A stretch of 64,000 nt of DNA from Nissolia schottii (lineage: Eukaryota > Streptophyta > Magnoliopsida > Fabales > Fabaceae): positions 1 to 64,000 of the forward strand of contig QANU01032475.1 in NCBI GenBank assembly GCA_003254905.1. Reading direction: 5' to 3'. The number at the start of each line of letters is the position of its first letter. Positions within the stretch are counted from its first letter, which is position 1. The notes beneath the pieces were generated by a model, which made no database searches, was not told the DNA's origin, and saw only the letters and a program-made list of their open reading frames with translations. Shown here piece by piece: positions 35,752 through 48,291 of the stretch. Position numbers and translations under genes: made by a program.

Positions 35752-38700
35752 CTAGTACAATGGAAAGATAGGAAGCTCATAAACCTGTGCTGGAACAAGG
35801 CTACTTGAGGCCTCTTCTCCACCAATTATTACATTTGCCATCTTCAAGAAATAACTATGCCTGCCAAAAAATATTAGACCATTAGAAACTTCATATCGTG
35901 GGAGAATTGTATTCAATAGCCAAAAAACAATTTTTTAAAGTATACCATCGAGTATCAGCTGTCAATTCAGGATGGAAAGCAGTCCCTAGTATGTTCCCTT
36001 GTCTCACGGCAACTATAACTTTGCTTTGTTCTTCAGCATTCTCCTGTCATATCCATAAAACTAGTAAGAAAACTGGTAATTGGTGGAAAGGAAAAACCAG
36101 CACATTTTAGTAAAATTGGCAAAATTTCAAAGGCAAATGGCATGCTGTGATTGTATGATTGTATCAAAATTCAAAACCACTTGTAGAGATGTTCGGTTTC
36201 TGTTTTCATTTCCTGTTTTCATGTCTTGTGTTTCTTGTTTTTAGAATCTTGTGAAGGAAATAGTGAAAACAACAAAATCCTTTTTTTGCTTTCACTATAT
36301 TCTTCATAAAATCCTGAAATCAGGAAACACAGAGAAATGGAAATAGGAAATGAAAACTAAAACCAAACAGGTCCTAACTCCTAAAAGGAGCTCTGGGTTT
36401 ACAGTTGGGGACATTATTCAGGGCATTAGTAGATGTATCAATCTCGTTCTGCTAAGAAATAAAGATAGTAGACATGTTAAATAAATCATACTGTTGGACT
36501 AGTAGTTTTGAAACCATATGCAGTACAGCAGTATTACATAATAACACTGCTTTCCAAATCGCCCGGCAACAAACATGGATGTTCCTTAAGAAAGTAAGTT
36601 AAGGAATACAGACAGAGATAATAATTCAAGCAGCAGACTACTTATACCACACAGACTAAAATGAGGCACTCGTCAAGCATTACTTCAACCACAGTTTGCC
36701 TTTCCAGGACTTCTTACTGCACTTCCGCCCCAAAATTCAAAATTATCAACACCTCGTGCTGGTCCAAGAAACATTATATTCAGCTACCATTTTATGAAGA
36801 CATTCATTTTTTTATTTCTTTTTTGATTGAGTAAAATTGTGGGAGACATTGCTCTCACAATTTTGGGAGATGTAACATTAATGGTTATTCCCCCTCCCAA
36901 AAAGTGTGTTTTCCAAGCATCGAATTTGTGTTATCATCCTTACAGGAGACCAAATTGCTTACTACTCGTCCAACAACTTGTTGGTTCATTTTTCCTTTTC
37001 TAATATTTAAAAAAAACTTGGATCAGCCTTAACTCAAAATGCCTATGACAAATCCGTGTTAGTTTAAAGTAAATCTGACCATATAGTATGTCAGTATGTA
37101 TATGAGGATAACATACTCAGTTGGAAATTAATTATCCTATTCCTTCAAAGAGAGGTAATGCTGTTATGGCCCGCTTTCTCCAAGGTAGGAAACTATTCCA
37201 AGGAGAATAAGTATATGAACAAAAAGGAACTCTCCAAATAGTTTAAGTTCTTTCAATAATAGGCCCTGAGACTAATAAGTACTGAAATTTCATATGCTTA
37301 ATATCATTTACATCTATAAACAATTTCCATTTCCCCCAATATTCCGTTTTTCTTTATGTTTAGGGTTTAGGGTTTAGGGTTTCTTTAAAACTTAGATTTG
37401 CCAGGATGAGCCCAAGCTACGCCTGCCTCAGAACCGAAATATATTGGGAAGCAATAGAGCACAATAGTTATGGACCTACTCACTATTCACAACCAACAAC
37501 TCAAACTAACGAATAATCCCCGCTTTAACAAAAATTAAAGTCATAATGAAAAAGAACATAATTCTTGAGATAAGTTAGACGATTACAAATGCACCTTTTT
37601 CATCTTACATTCATTTCATATCTGGGCAAGCTGAAAGCTTTTTCTAGACAGATCTGTCAATAACTAACCTTTTGGTCTTCAATAGAGGAATCAGAACTCA
37701 ACAGCCTGTTAGAAGGGACAGGATAACCAGCCAGCACTTGAACCTCTGGCCCTACTTCAAGAATAGCTGGAGCACGAATAAAAATTCCACGAAATGTTTC
37801 AGGACCACCCTCCTGGGATGCAAGCTCCGGCACTGAAAGCTCTGCTTCAAAGCTTTGAATCTGAATAAAGCATGCCTTTCATTTAAATATGACAAAAATT
37901 ATCTACATGCATACAAATTTTGTTCCCGAAGCCATGCTTATTATTCTGATTTCATGCTCTGTATATCACATATACTGGATTTCCATCCATAAAAAAAAGT
38001 CCATGAACCTTATCAGCTCTATTGGAAAGAATCCTGTGTGTTTAAAACACGAAAAGTTGTTCCCTCGGGAAAATCCCTGTACTTCAAGCAACTATTTTAG
38101 ATTTTGATGCTTAAAGATAATAAGAAGCCTAAATCAAGAAGGGATCAAGTACAAAAGGTGAGGAAGCAGTGCTATTAAAAAGCGGCTATAGCGCTATAGC
38201 GTAGCGGAAATGGAGCACACTGTTATGTTATTAATAGTGGTTATAGCGGCGCTACAGCGGTTATAGCAGTGCTAAAGCAGTATTCATCGCGGGTTTTTGG
38301 CTATCCGCTATTAAATAACACTGGGAGGAAGAGAGTACTAAAAATCTTCATAAGGACCTTAAGTTAAAATGTAGAGACCCAATAAGTATCAGTTGGCTCC
38401 ATTGTAAAAAGCTCTTATGTTAAAATGTTAGGCCATTCAGAAAGACCACACATAGGCTTCATGCCCAATGTTTCCAGATGTGGTTAACACAGGCTTCTAA
38501 TTTATGATTCTATAATATACTATAGCTTAAAATGAATAATGCATTCATTACCTGGCTGCCAAAGAAATTTCTATGCACGGTACAATCAAGTCCACCAACC
38601 AGTTCTTGTCCACCAGACTTCTGTCCTGCAATGATGTTAGTTATACAGATATTTTAATCTATTATTAGATGCTTGCGGTGAGAAACAAATTAAGACAAGT

Positions 38701-40282
38701 ACTTAATACTGTCCAAATCAAATGTAAGGGAAGAAAGAAAAGAGAGAAACAACCAACCTGATGCTTTATTTGCCAAGAATATAAGCCCTGCACAGGTTCC
38801 CCAAACAGGCTTTCCCATTTGTACAAACTCCCGCAATGCAGGAAACTGACGAATCGAAACATTCAACATCAATTAACATACTCGATCTGCACTAATGCAG
38901 AAGCATAAATGGAATGCGTGAGTGTCAATTACAACATTAGAGTTCAAAGTTCCAAATGCAGGACCAAAGCATTACCCAAATTCACCTCAGCAACTCAAAT
39001 TATCAAAACCAACACCAGACACACAAAAACTGGAAAACTCATTCCCTTCACATTTTTCTCCTCTCTCCATCCTACTCGTTCACATCAACTATAAAAAAAC
39101 AAAACAAAGCATAATACCAAAAGGAAAGTGCCAAGAAAATTTGTAACTGCTTTTTCATTTTCTTACACCAAGATATCCCCACGGACATGAATGCAAGACT
39201 GACCCTTCAGACCGCAAGTGGTGATTAGGTAAAGTTCTCCCAAAATGCCCAATAACCCTCAGTGTTGGGTGAACTTATAAGTTTTAACTCCCTTTATCTT
39301 TTATTCTTTTCACACAAGTTAAAAAGACAACAAACTAATCTATACAACCAAATCATGATAAACCCTTTTTGATTCACCTCAAAAGGAATAGAACATATTC
39401 ATTTGAAATCATGAAAACAAAAAAAATTCGTCACTTACTGCAACTACATTGCAGTAGACACACAAAAGGCAAGTTAAAACAGCAACCCGGGAAAAAAGAA
39501 ATGTCTCTTATAAAAGGTCTTGGATTCAAGTGAACTCATATTCGAGTGGATTAAAAAAGAAAAAGCCTCTAACAAGGCTTTAACCACATAGTGGACGGAG
39601 TCAAGTGGAGTCCGGTGAACTTCATATATGCTTGTGATTTTAATAAAAAAATAAATAAATAACCGAGTAAACAAGTTGACACATTAATTCTTTAGACATG
39701 AAAAAACCCTAGTATAGTCCTTCAAGAAAAAAAAAATGTCAGCATGTTAATCCTTATTAAGATACTAACGTATCCCTAGTTAAGGACAAAAAAATGGCGA
39801 TTATGACTGATATTTTTGAATTAAGGACCGTGCGGTTACCGTTTTTCCACGGATTAACTTATCTTTTTGGGTCAAGGACGAATTTGAGGGTTACTCCAAA
39901 TATCAAAAAAAAAAATTAAAAAAGCGACACAGACAAAGCAGAGGAGGGATAGAGAAGAGACCAGGTTGTGGTACTCGGCGAGCTTAGCCATGGTGGTGCT
40001 CTCTCCGCCAGGTAGTATGAGTGAACTCACTGTTCCAAGCTGCTCTGGCTTCCGAACCTCCACACCTTTCACCCCTAACCTCCTTAGAGCTGCAACAACA
40101 ACAACAACAAAAATTGTAACTGTTTTTGTGTATATATTTGAGTGAATGGAAGAGTAACGAGTAAACGATGAATAAAGAAGAAAACGAAGAGAAATGGAAT
40201 GGAATGGAATGGAGGATAAGAGAGTACCAGCAATGTGTTCGTTGAAAGATCCCTGTAAAGCGAGGACACCAACGACGGCCAT
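35752..40282 (-). CDS. PDX2: Pyridoxal 5'-phosphate synthase glutaminase subunit PDX2
   Basis: Class I glutaminase that releases ammonia from glutamine for PDX1, which makes pyridoxal 5'-phosphate (vitamin B6) from ribose 5-phosphate and glyceraldehyde 3-phosphate, in the cytosol. Seven exons: 40228-40282, 39962-40089, 38758-38845, 38552-38625, 37669-37860, 35946-36043 and 35752-35860. Total 744 nt, 247 residues; all junctions are GT-AG and in phase. Seen: the start [16 protein letters not shown], the PGGEST oxyanion loop (45-50), nucleophile Cys79 in [22 protein letters not shown], and the catalytic pair His203/Glu205 in FHPELT. The triad is complete, so the enzyme should be active. The C-terminus is shorter than in Arabidopsis. 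Two introns contain MITEs and one a telomere-like repeat. An N at 40340 lies upstream of the start and does not affect coding. Confidence 0.97.
36186..36378. mobile_element. ~190-bp hAT-like MITE in a PDX2 intron
   Basis: The left end GGTTTCTGTTTTCATTTCCT is mirrored on the right by AGGAAATGAAAACTAAAACC. These TTTTCATTTCC ends are typical of a common plant MITE group. Ends are approximate and no target duplication was resolved. Confidence 0.6.
37359..37382. repeat. Short telomere-like repeat in a PDX2 intron
   Basis: About three and a half TTTAGGG units, the plant telomere motif. Too short to mark a former chromosome end. Confidence 0.85.
38167..38323. mobile_element. 157-bp hAT MITE in a PDX2 intron
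   Basis: Ends CAGTGCTATTAAAAAGCGG and CCGCTATTAAATAACACTG are inverted. The flanks TGAGGAAG and GGAGGAAG give an 8-bp target duplication with one mismatch. The interior is rich in GCGGTTATAGCG palindromes. Confidence 0.75.
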
Positions 40283-41684
40283 GTTTGTGCTGTGGGGAGT
40301 GCCCAAAACCAGAAACAGAGAAAGCGCCTTTTTTTTTTTNGTAACGGCCGGAAGAGAGGGTTTTTGGTCCTCTCGTTTTTCGGTGATTTTGGGAGGGTTA
40401 TGCCATGGGCCATGCCCACAATTTGGACAAGTTTTCATAGCTGATCAGCTTCATGCATAACTTATACCTCAAAAACTTTGAAAAATTTAAATTGTTTCAA
40501 TAAAGGGTTTTCAATCTTAAATAAATAGTAGTAACTGAAACTCATTTTTTTTTATTTAAAGTAAAACTTCTTGCTTTAGATGATTCTTGTCTCACACCTT
40601 TAGTAAAAATTGTTTGCAAATTAATTTAATAACAATAATAAATTAGGGTCAACTAACTTTTACGAGATTAAGCAAAATTACATTCACTCTCTTCTATTTT
40701 GGTAAATTAAACTTGCATTCTATGATGTAAAGTGAGAACTTACATTCTTAACTTTTAAGGCATTCCATTTCTTTTTCATATTACATTATTGGACGTCTTA
40801 AGAGACACTTCATGTTTTACTTAGAATAAAGTGGTGATGGTGTGTGTGTGAGTAGTAAGTTACTTCATCATAAAATACAAATATAGGCTTATATTTTATT
40901 TTATTACACATAGGAAAATATAAGTCCAAACCTAAAATAATAATTCATTTTGGTTAAAAAATACCAAAAGTAGTTACTTTTAAAATCCTTTTTATATTTA
41001 CTAGTGAACTTTGTTAAGTACTCGATTTCAGAGAATAAAGTAATAATGATCTATAGAGAAAATTGATGAGAGTGATGAAAGGAAGTGAGTGACTAAAGTG
41101 ATTTTTTTTTTGAAATACGTGTCAACAATATATAATAAAATCTATGAATTTATATTTTTAAACATAAAACCGAACTCGGTGCATCCATTAATCTGAGTGA
41201 GTAGACAAACTCTTTTACAATTTAACAGAAACACTAAATCAGCTGAGAATTCAATTGAACTCCATCTTTTCAATCAATTTAGTTTACAATACCACCACTA
41301 AAGAAATATCAACAAATAATCGGTATTTACAACAACCTTGAACTGTGCAAGGTCAAAGTGAAGACATTATCCGGAGTACCCATGAGGGATCAACCTATGA
41401 TATGACAATAACATCACTCAATGTTGTACAAATATAAAGCATATACACATGTGGAAGATAAATGAATGACCACATTAACCGACCTTGGTGATGAACAGAG
41501 CGGACTTTTTGGACTTGAGAGCTCTTTGATTTATAATTTGAATGGAGTGAGAATGCTATTTAACTACGAAGGTAACGTGTATTTACAGTTTGGAAAATTC
41601 ATTCCAGCACAGACTAATAATTAAAAACAAATCCAAAGCTGAACTATGAATTAGCTTTCTTTCACTATATGCCCTATATGGAAA
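40283..41684. other. Spacer between PDX2 and AIRP2-like genes
   Basis: Contains the PDX2 promoter side (with the N at 40340 beside a poly-T run) and, to the right, the 3' side of the RING gene. AT-rich; no further gene or bounded element is supported. Confidence 0.4.
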
Positions 41685-44236
41685 TCAAAAGCGATGAGGA
41701 TAAGCCATGAATACAGGATCAGGCATAATTAGAGGCAACTTGTCAATGTACATAAACAGCCTCCTTAAGTTCTCCTTGTTGATTGAAGCCAAGTCCACAA
41801 TCTCACTGCTGTTCACGTAGATCCAAAGGTCGCCGGAGTTCACTCTTTTAAGACTGTCCCGACAGAAAGGGCAAGATTGAGATCGTGTATGCCTAAGACA
41901 ACAGCAGAATGTTAATCCTTAGAAGTAAAGACATTGTCAACATGATAGCTTTGCCAAAGAATGATTCACAATCAAATATCATTGGAAAAATTCAGAGACC
42001 TAATATTTCTGCTTAGTTAAAAAATCTCATAAGGATGAGTCTAATCATCTTCCAATGGAATAGATTGGAAACTACTAGGACATTCTGAATAATGAAAGCT
42101 CCTTTCTTCAATATTTTTTTTCAATTTTACGCCTAAAATAAATCCAATGAGTTTACTTGTAACTTGTACCCTGCGACAAGTTTTTCGGCATAAAGCCATA
42201 TACTTCGTCTTAGCTTTCTTACCATTTTATCATCAAAAGTATTTTCTCGATCACAATCTCTATACATGAGGTTTGGGAAGACAATGTACCATACCATAAT
42301 ACAGCTTACAAGAAACAAAGCATAGTCACAGTTCGCTCACCAGTCTCGGTAGCATTTCATGCACATCGAATGGTAGCAATTTGGCAACACAACCTTGTTG
42401 TTCATCTCCATGCAAATACCGCATTCTTCCTCTCTCTCTACATCAATTTCAGACAGTTTCCCTTTTCCCGCCATATCTCTCGGCTTGTACTTTGCAGCAC
42501 ATGTATCCTTTTGTTTCCTGTCTTCTACATCAGTGATTCCTCTGTGGAGTTGTAATAAAGAAGGAAAGATCACACCTGTTATTAAAGAGTGTAAATGCAA
42601 TCGCAGTTGGAATGTGAAGCACTTCTCTAAAGGAAAGTAAAAACTATCAGAAGTGTGATAATACTCGGATGTCGCAGTTTCAAACTGTATTGTGCCACTT
42701 GAGCTACGCCTCTTAGCCAAAAATTGATCACATTTCAGTATAACTATGCACTTACCGTAGAATTCCTTCAGGGTTGCTTTTCTTTCATGAATGGACATGG
42801 TCGTCTTTCCATCCTCATATGTCTGCAACATTCCTTATAGTTAATCACAAGCTTGACAAAATAATAGGCAAAATGATTGATAGCACAAAATGTTTTGCGT
42901 GCATTCTACATGAATGCTTTTTATTGGATATGATATTTGACTTCAAACCTTTTATTGTTAACTTCCCCGTGTTTTCTGGCCTTTTCCATACAAAGGCCCC
43001 ACTATTGCTACTCGCACGATTTCGTCTTGTGCTAAATATCTCATGTAATAAAGGCAATGGTCTACATTCCCATTTGATTATTTGATTACCAAATACACCT
43101 TTTATAGGGGTCCATTCAAATTTCAAAGGTAAAGGAGATAAAAGGTGTATTATGTAGAGTAAACGGGAAGCAAATGAACCTTGTATATGAGAATTCTAAG
43201 CAGTCCCAAGGCTCCGGCAAGATGGCAATCAGTCCACTGAACCAGGAAAAGGAAAAATTGGGCAGCTGGGCTATAAGACAATCTCATTTGTAAGCAGGCG
43301 CCGTCATATTCTCTCGGATAATCAGAAGCTCTGTACCAAAATGTATGTTGCATCATGAATCATATTAAAAAATTGTAACGGTATTTACTTCTACTTTAAG
43401 AAATTTTCTACGTTAAAGGATAGCAACGTGGAAAGGGAACATTAACTTATAACAAGATTCGATGGCACAAGCACTCAAACTTATACATAATAGCTTCTTT
43501 ATAGTCCAACTAAGGACGCAACCTCCAACCTGAATCCCCATGTAAATTATCTAATAAAAGTCTTATCCCTTGTGCATTTCAGGATTCATTTTCAAACAAG
43601 CAACCATCACAAAAATACAACTAAACCTGAATGTTAGGAAATGAGTTCAATTTTGCACAAAAGTACCTGCCAGTAACAAAAATAGGGAAACTGAAAGACC
43701 CTGATTTTTGAAGCCATAGCAAAACATGTATAATTTGTACATTCAATCCAAGCTCTGTTTTGCTTCGCTCACAATATGGAAATACTCTATTCTTCTGCAG
43801 CTTTTCTTCACTCACAATACGGAAATACACTCACAATATGGAAAACCTCCCTACCCCCCAAAAAAAACAAAAAAAAAAAAACTTTGCTTTTCTTCTTATT
43901 ATATTCTGTAATTAAGCCCCTACTCCCAGGTGCCATTAACATCGGTGTTAGCATTTGGTGAAAATTTGAACCAAAAAGAAAAAACACAACAAATACTGAA
44001 ATCACAAGTACACCTGCAATTGGCAAAAGCAGAACAAAACAGAGTTTCAGAACTAAATAACGCCACAAAACACAAAATTCCAAACCACAATAACCCTCTC
44101 AAAAAATCTCCAAAGCCAATTATCACCTTCCTGATAAAAATAAAACCCAGAATTCCTGAAATCGCTCCAAAAACACATAACTACACAAAACATAAATAAT
44201 AAATAAAAAACGTCTTTTTTTTTTGGTCCATATTCA

Positions 44237-44272
<36 letters not shown>

Positions 44273-44344
44273 GAATTACAGAGTATTGGCAAACTGAATA
44301 TCTGCTTCAAGTGCTTTGATGGAATCCTTGAAAGACTTTCTCAT
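41685..44344 (-). CDS. AIRP2: C3HC4 RING E3 ubiquitin ligase, AIRP2-like
   Basis: E3 ubiquitin ligase; in Arabidopsis AIRP2 is a cytosolic positive regulator of abscisic acid and drought responses. Five exons: 44280-44344, 43180-43330, 42756-42822, 42341-42575 and 41685-41892. Total 726 nt, 241 residues; all junctions are GT-AG and in phase. The conserved N-terminal region is MRKSFKDSIKALEADIQFAN, ASDYPREYDGACLQMRLSYS and LAGALGLLRILIYK, then DGKTTMSIHERKATLKEFYG. The RING finger has C146, C149, C161, H163, C166, C169, C180 and C183 (CGIC, CYHSMC, CPFC). The tail SLKRVNSGDLWIYV...MYIDKLPL is diagnostic for this small family. All zinc ligands are present. The family also includes close AIRP2 paralogues, so the orthology is likely but not proven. 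Confidence 0.93.
44241..44269. repeat. AG microsatellite in AIRP2-like intron 1
   Basis: About 14 AG units just inside the first intron, 10 bp from the donor on the minus strand (reading CT). This could influence splicing or simply be a neutral repeat. Confidence 0.95.
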
Positions 44345-44998
44345 CTCTTCTTCTTGTTCTTCTCTTCAATCACTATCCCTTCTTCAATTTCCAACCTCTC
44401 TCTCTACCAACATAAACTGGTTCAGAATTTCAGAAACAACAAAATCCCCATGACGAATTTCAACGGGTACCGGGAAGAACAACAAGCTCCTAGAAGCAAT
44501 TTAGAGGAAAAAGGGACAAAATTCTGAGGAGAGAACAAGGGATAGAAAGAGTGACAGTGTAAAGAAGGGAATTTTTTTTTTTTTGGAGAAAAAAAAAAAA
44601 AGAGGTTGTTGGGTTTTGTGGGTGTTTTTTGGCTTGGAGCACACGTAATCAAGCATCCTCATCTTCTCTCACTATTTTTAATGTGAGCATTCGTTAGCTA
44701 GCATATCTCTCTCTCATAAACTTTTTTTTTTTTTTTTTAAGAAAGGTAAATTACGATTCTACAATAAGAAATTCAAATTTGCTTTTAATGAGAGTTAGGT
44801 TGTATTTAATCGTTTTTGTACGGTTGTCCAATTAAATTATTTCATAAATATGATTTTTTAAATAGTGAGTGAGGCAATTGATTATTTTTATTGATGTAAA
44901 AAAATGATTGAATAATAATATAAAAAAATTTATTCGTAACAATTAAATTTGTTTAAAAATATTTGTAAATATATCTCTTATATATGAAATTAATTTTT
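44345..44998. other. Promoter side of the AIRP2-like gene
   Basis: Pyrimidine-rich text near the start (likely 5' untranslated region, about 44345-44420, many TCTTC repeats on the plus strand), then poly-A/T runs and AT-rich spacer. Confidence 0.4.
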
Positions 44999-46577
44999 AG
45001 GGAAAATAGCATTTACATCCCATAAATTTTCTCTCAGTTATAAGTAGGTACTTTAAACTTTTAAATCTTTCAATTTAACCCTTAAACTTTTAGTCACTTG
45101 CAAATAGTCATCATCAACCATCAAATCTCTAAATTACATTCTCAATCATTAAAAAATACTAAAAGTTATTGTTCGCGAGTGATTCATATAGGGAACGAAG
45201 TTACCTGAACACAAATAGAAGGTGAGGAAGGCGCTTTGACGGAAGTTCAAATGCTTGGACGGAAGCTCCAAGCGAGTTCCTCTTGAAGAGAGTCCGGTGG
45301 TGGGGTGTATCTGCAAAGGCACCTTGACGCTCAAGCAAGTACAAATGTTAGGTGAATTCTCTAGGAAGGGAATGCTGTCATGTGCTTTTATAGATGAGAT
45401 AGAATAATAAGATAGAGATAAAGTGAGGGCTAACCACTCCCCAACTTATCTTTTCTCACTTATCTAGGAGTTAGTTGAGGATTAGGAGAGGAGAAGTAAT
45501 GACTATCTCTTTTTAGTTTTGTTGGGTCGGGCCGGGCCGGACCCAGAATCTTGGGCTTGCGACCTTCTCCTCCTCCCGGCGTCGTGAAGCTCTCTCCTTT
45601 GGGCCAGTGTGACCAGGTGGAGAGAGTCTCTTCTACTCCTTAGTGGGTTTGAGCTCTTTGAGCCTTTTAGGGGATGTGAGCTTCTCTCCATCCTTAGAGA
45701 GTTAGAGCTCCTCAGACTCCCAATTTTTAGCCCGTAACAGTTATAAAAAAATTTAATTAATTTCTTAAGCTACAATAATTTTTTAATACTCCATCCATTT
45801 CAAAATAGTTGTTCACTTTCTCTTTTACATGAGTATTAAGAAAAAGATCGGAAAATGTGAAAGTAAAGAAAAATTGATAGTATTTTACCTAATTGTCCTT
45901 ATTTACAGTAGGTTGTTAGAGTTATTATAGTAGATAAGTACGAGATAAAAAGTTTATTTGATAAAGGTATATTAGGAAAAAAATAGTTAATGATGTCTAA
46001 ACTTAGAAAGTAGACAATTATTTTGAAACAAGTAAAATAAAAAGGTAGACAACTATTTTAAAATAGATGGAGGACAATGCTATTACTAAATGATTTAACA
46101 AGATTTATTTGTATCAAGAATTAAACTCTCTACCATTTTTTAAACAAATTTTTTCTTGATTGTTCCATCTAACGTTTTTAAACAAATTATTGATAGTATA
46201 AAAAAATGTGATTATTCTAAATCTATTGTTAAATATGTTTAATTTTTAATATATTAATATGTTTTAAAATAATATTTAATGAGATAAAAAAAGAAATTAA
46301 GAAACATTAATCACTAAAAATTTTAACGAGCAACACACTCATGGATCTTGACATGTTGTTCTCTAAGAATTTTTTGATAGTATGCTAAATATAATTTGAC
46401 ATAAGATTTAACTATGAGAATTATTGTAGTTTGAATATTTAATTGAAAGAATTAATGGATGGTGGTAACTAATTGCAAGTGAGTGAAAGTTTAATAGTTA
46501 AATTGAAAGATTTAAAAGTTTGAAATGCATACTTCCAATTGAGTGAAAGTTTAGGATGTCATGATGCTATTTATCCT
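44999..46577. mobile_element. TIR element with ~140-bp inverted ends, split by a solo LTR
   Basis: The left end (AGGGAAAATAGCATTTACATCC, then AAACTTTTAAATCTTTCAATTTAA at about 45052-45080 and CACTTGCAA) and the right end (46440-46577) are inverted copies. The flanks show AATTTTT at 44992-44998 and 46578-46584, a perfect 7-bp duplication. Removing the inserted 570-bp LTR and one copy of its 5-bp duplication leaves about 1.0 kb. No transposase is recognised in it. Confidence 0.8.
45170..45739 (+). mobile_element. 570-bp solo LTR
   Basis: Begins TGTTCGCGAGTG and ends CCCGTAACA (canonical TG...CA), flanked by a perfect 5-bp duplication GTTAT (45165-45169 and 45740-45744). No internal retrotransposon domain. 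Its middle shares the word GACGCTCAAGYAAG with the LTR at 47853, and the terminal CCGTAACA too, so both belong to related families. Strand is assigned from that similarity. Confidence 0.88.
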
Positions 46578-46584
46578 AATTTTT

Positions 46585-47852
46585 ATACACAACTAACTAA
46601 TGTAAAAGTTTTACGTTATAATTTATTGTCCATTATTGTGTGATTGCTATGGATTATTAATATAAAAAAGTTTGATATTATTGTTAGATTGTGAATTGTT
46701 GTATGAACCAACAAAACTCAACACAATTAACAATTAGTACATGGTTGACTCCCTTAAATATTTAGTCAATAGTTCAATTTCTAATATTGAGTATTTAGTA
46801 TAAAAAAAGTTTGTTCAAAGAGACCTAAACACTTCCAATAACAAAAGGGTTTTTTTTATTAAAAAAAAATGTAAAATTATATTGCGATTGACAGAATATA
46901 ACGATGCATATATAATTTAAAGTTTTATTGTTAAATGATACTATTGAATTAGATGATTAATGATCATGATTGAAAATTTTCATTGCATACCATATACCAA
47001 GTTTTGACATAAAATTCTAGATTATATGATAAATAACTGAATTAAGGTCTTAATATGAGTAGATCTTCTGTGAGTTACGAAAATGCCACTAGTATTCTCT
47101 TATTATTTTTGGAGATTTATCCAGGATTCCCTATACAATGCAATGAATGCATATGCAACTAGCTGCTATGGGTTGGATCGTTTTCAGCTGAAGCTGACTT
47201 ATAGTTTCGCCACGCTGCCATAGAAGACACAATGAGTTACTCAATAATTTCTCTCTTCCAGTAATATCACTTAAAATAGTTATCTAGTACAAAAACTATT
47301 TACTTAGCAAACACACACTTCCTGACAAGCCCACTAATATGGATAAATGAATGCCTCATTGTATAGAAAGTTTAAATTCTTAATTAGCCTGATATTATTT
47401 ATCGGTAAAATTTTGTCCTATGCTATCGCCAAGCATAGCCACTTTGCAATTTCAAGACATGTATGCTGGAGATCTATAGCAATATGACATATAAGAGCGC
47501 ATTCTAGTAGTACATTTCTTTTATCTCTTATTTAATCAATTCAAAGCATTTAAGTGCTAATTAGTAATTACACATACTCGTATAGATGCCAAAATTACAA
47601 GATATAGCATGCGCTCTATAGGCTCTTTATTTATATAGATAGCACGCCTAGGCATTTTTAGATACATTTATATAGTTTAAATATAATTATGCAAAATTTC
47701 TGAGAAAAATATTAAATTTTGAATAATTCGCTTACTTTTGTGAGACAATCTCTTCCACCTTATTTAGGATACATATACCTGGTAGTTTGAAAACGCATTT
47801 CTATTTGAAAAAAGGCCTGAAACTATGAGCACCGGTTGGATCAATAACCATT
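46585..47852. other. AT-rich spacer
   Basis: No gene or bounded repeat recognised between the TIR element and the LTR retrotransposon. Confidence 0.4.
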
Positions 47853-48291
47853 TGTTCCGAAGTATCTACCTCGGTACAAGCTCTGAATCCTTAGACTGTG
47901 GAACCGAATGAAAACTCTGACCTTGGCACGATCGATCTCTGGACACGCAATCGCGGTGTGTACCTGCAATTACTCCGACGCTCAAGTAAGCAAGGGTCGA
48001 AGGAGTATAGTGAATGATTATGTGATGTCTTTGTACCTGGGATATAGGCTCATTATATAACCGGGGTGATGGAGGAGATTTCGGGTATCGCGGAGGCGGG
48101 GGGATATCCGTGATCTGCGCGCTGTTCCCGGACATCGCGGAAGGCGACGAAGATCTCGGAGCCGTTAACCCTGAACGGCTGGAGAGTGGCGACCTTGTCG
48201 GTGATCGTTTGTGAGAGGTCGGGTCGGGTCCGCGGATATGGGCCTGAGTGTTGGGTCGCCGGGATGGGCCTTTATGGCCCAGTCCGTAACA
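47853..48291 (+). repeat. 5' LTR (439 bp)
   Basis: Bounded by TGTTCCGAAG and CAGTCCGTAACA. Its right part is GC-rich (GGGTCGGGTCCGCGG) and contains GCCCA words. The position of its own transcription start was not determined. Confidence 0.8.
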
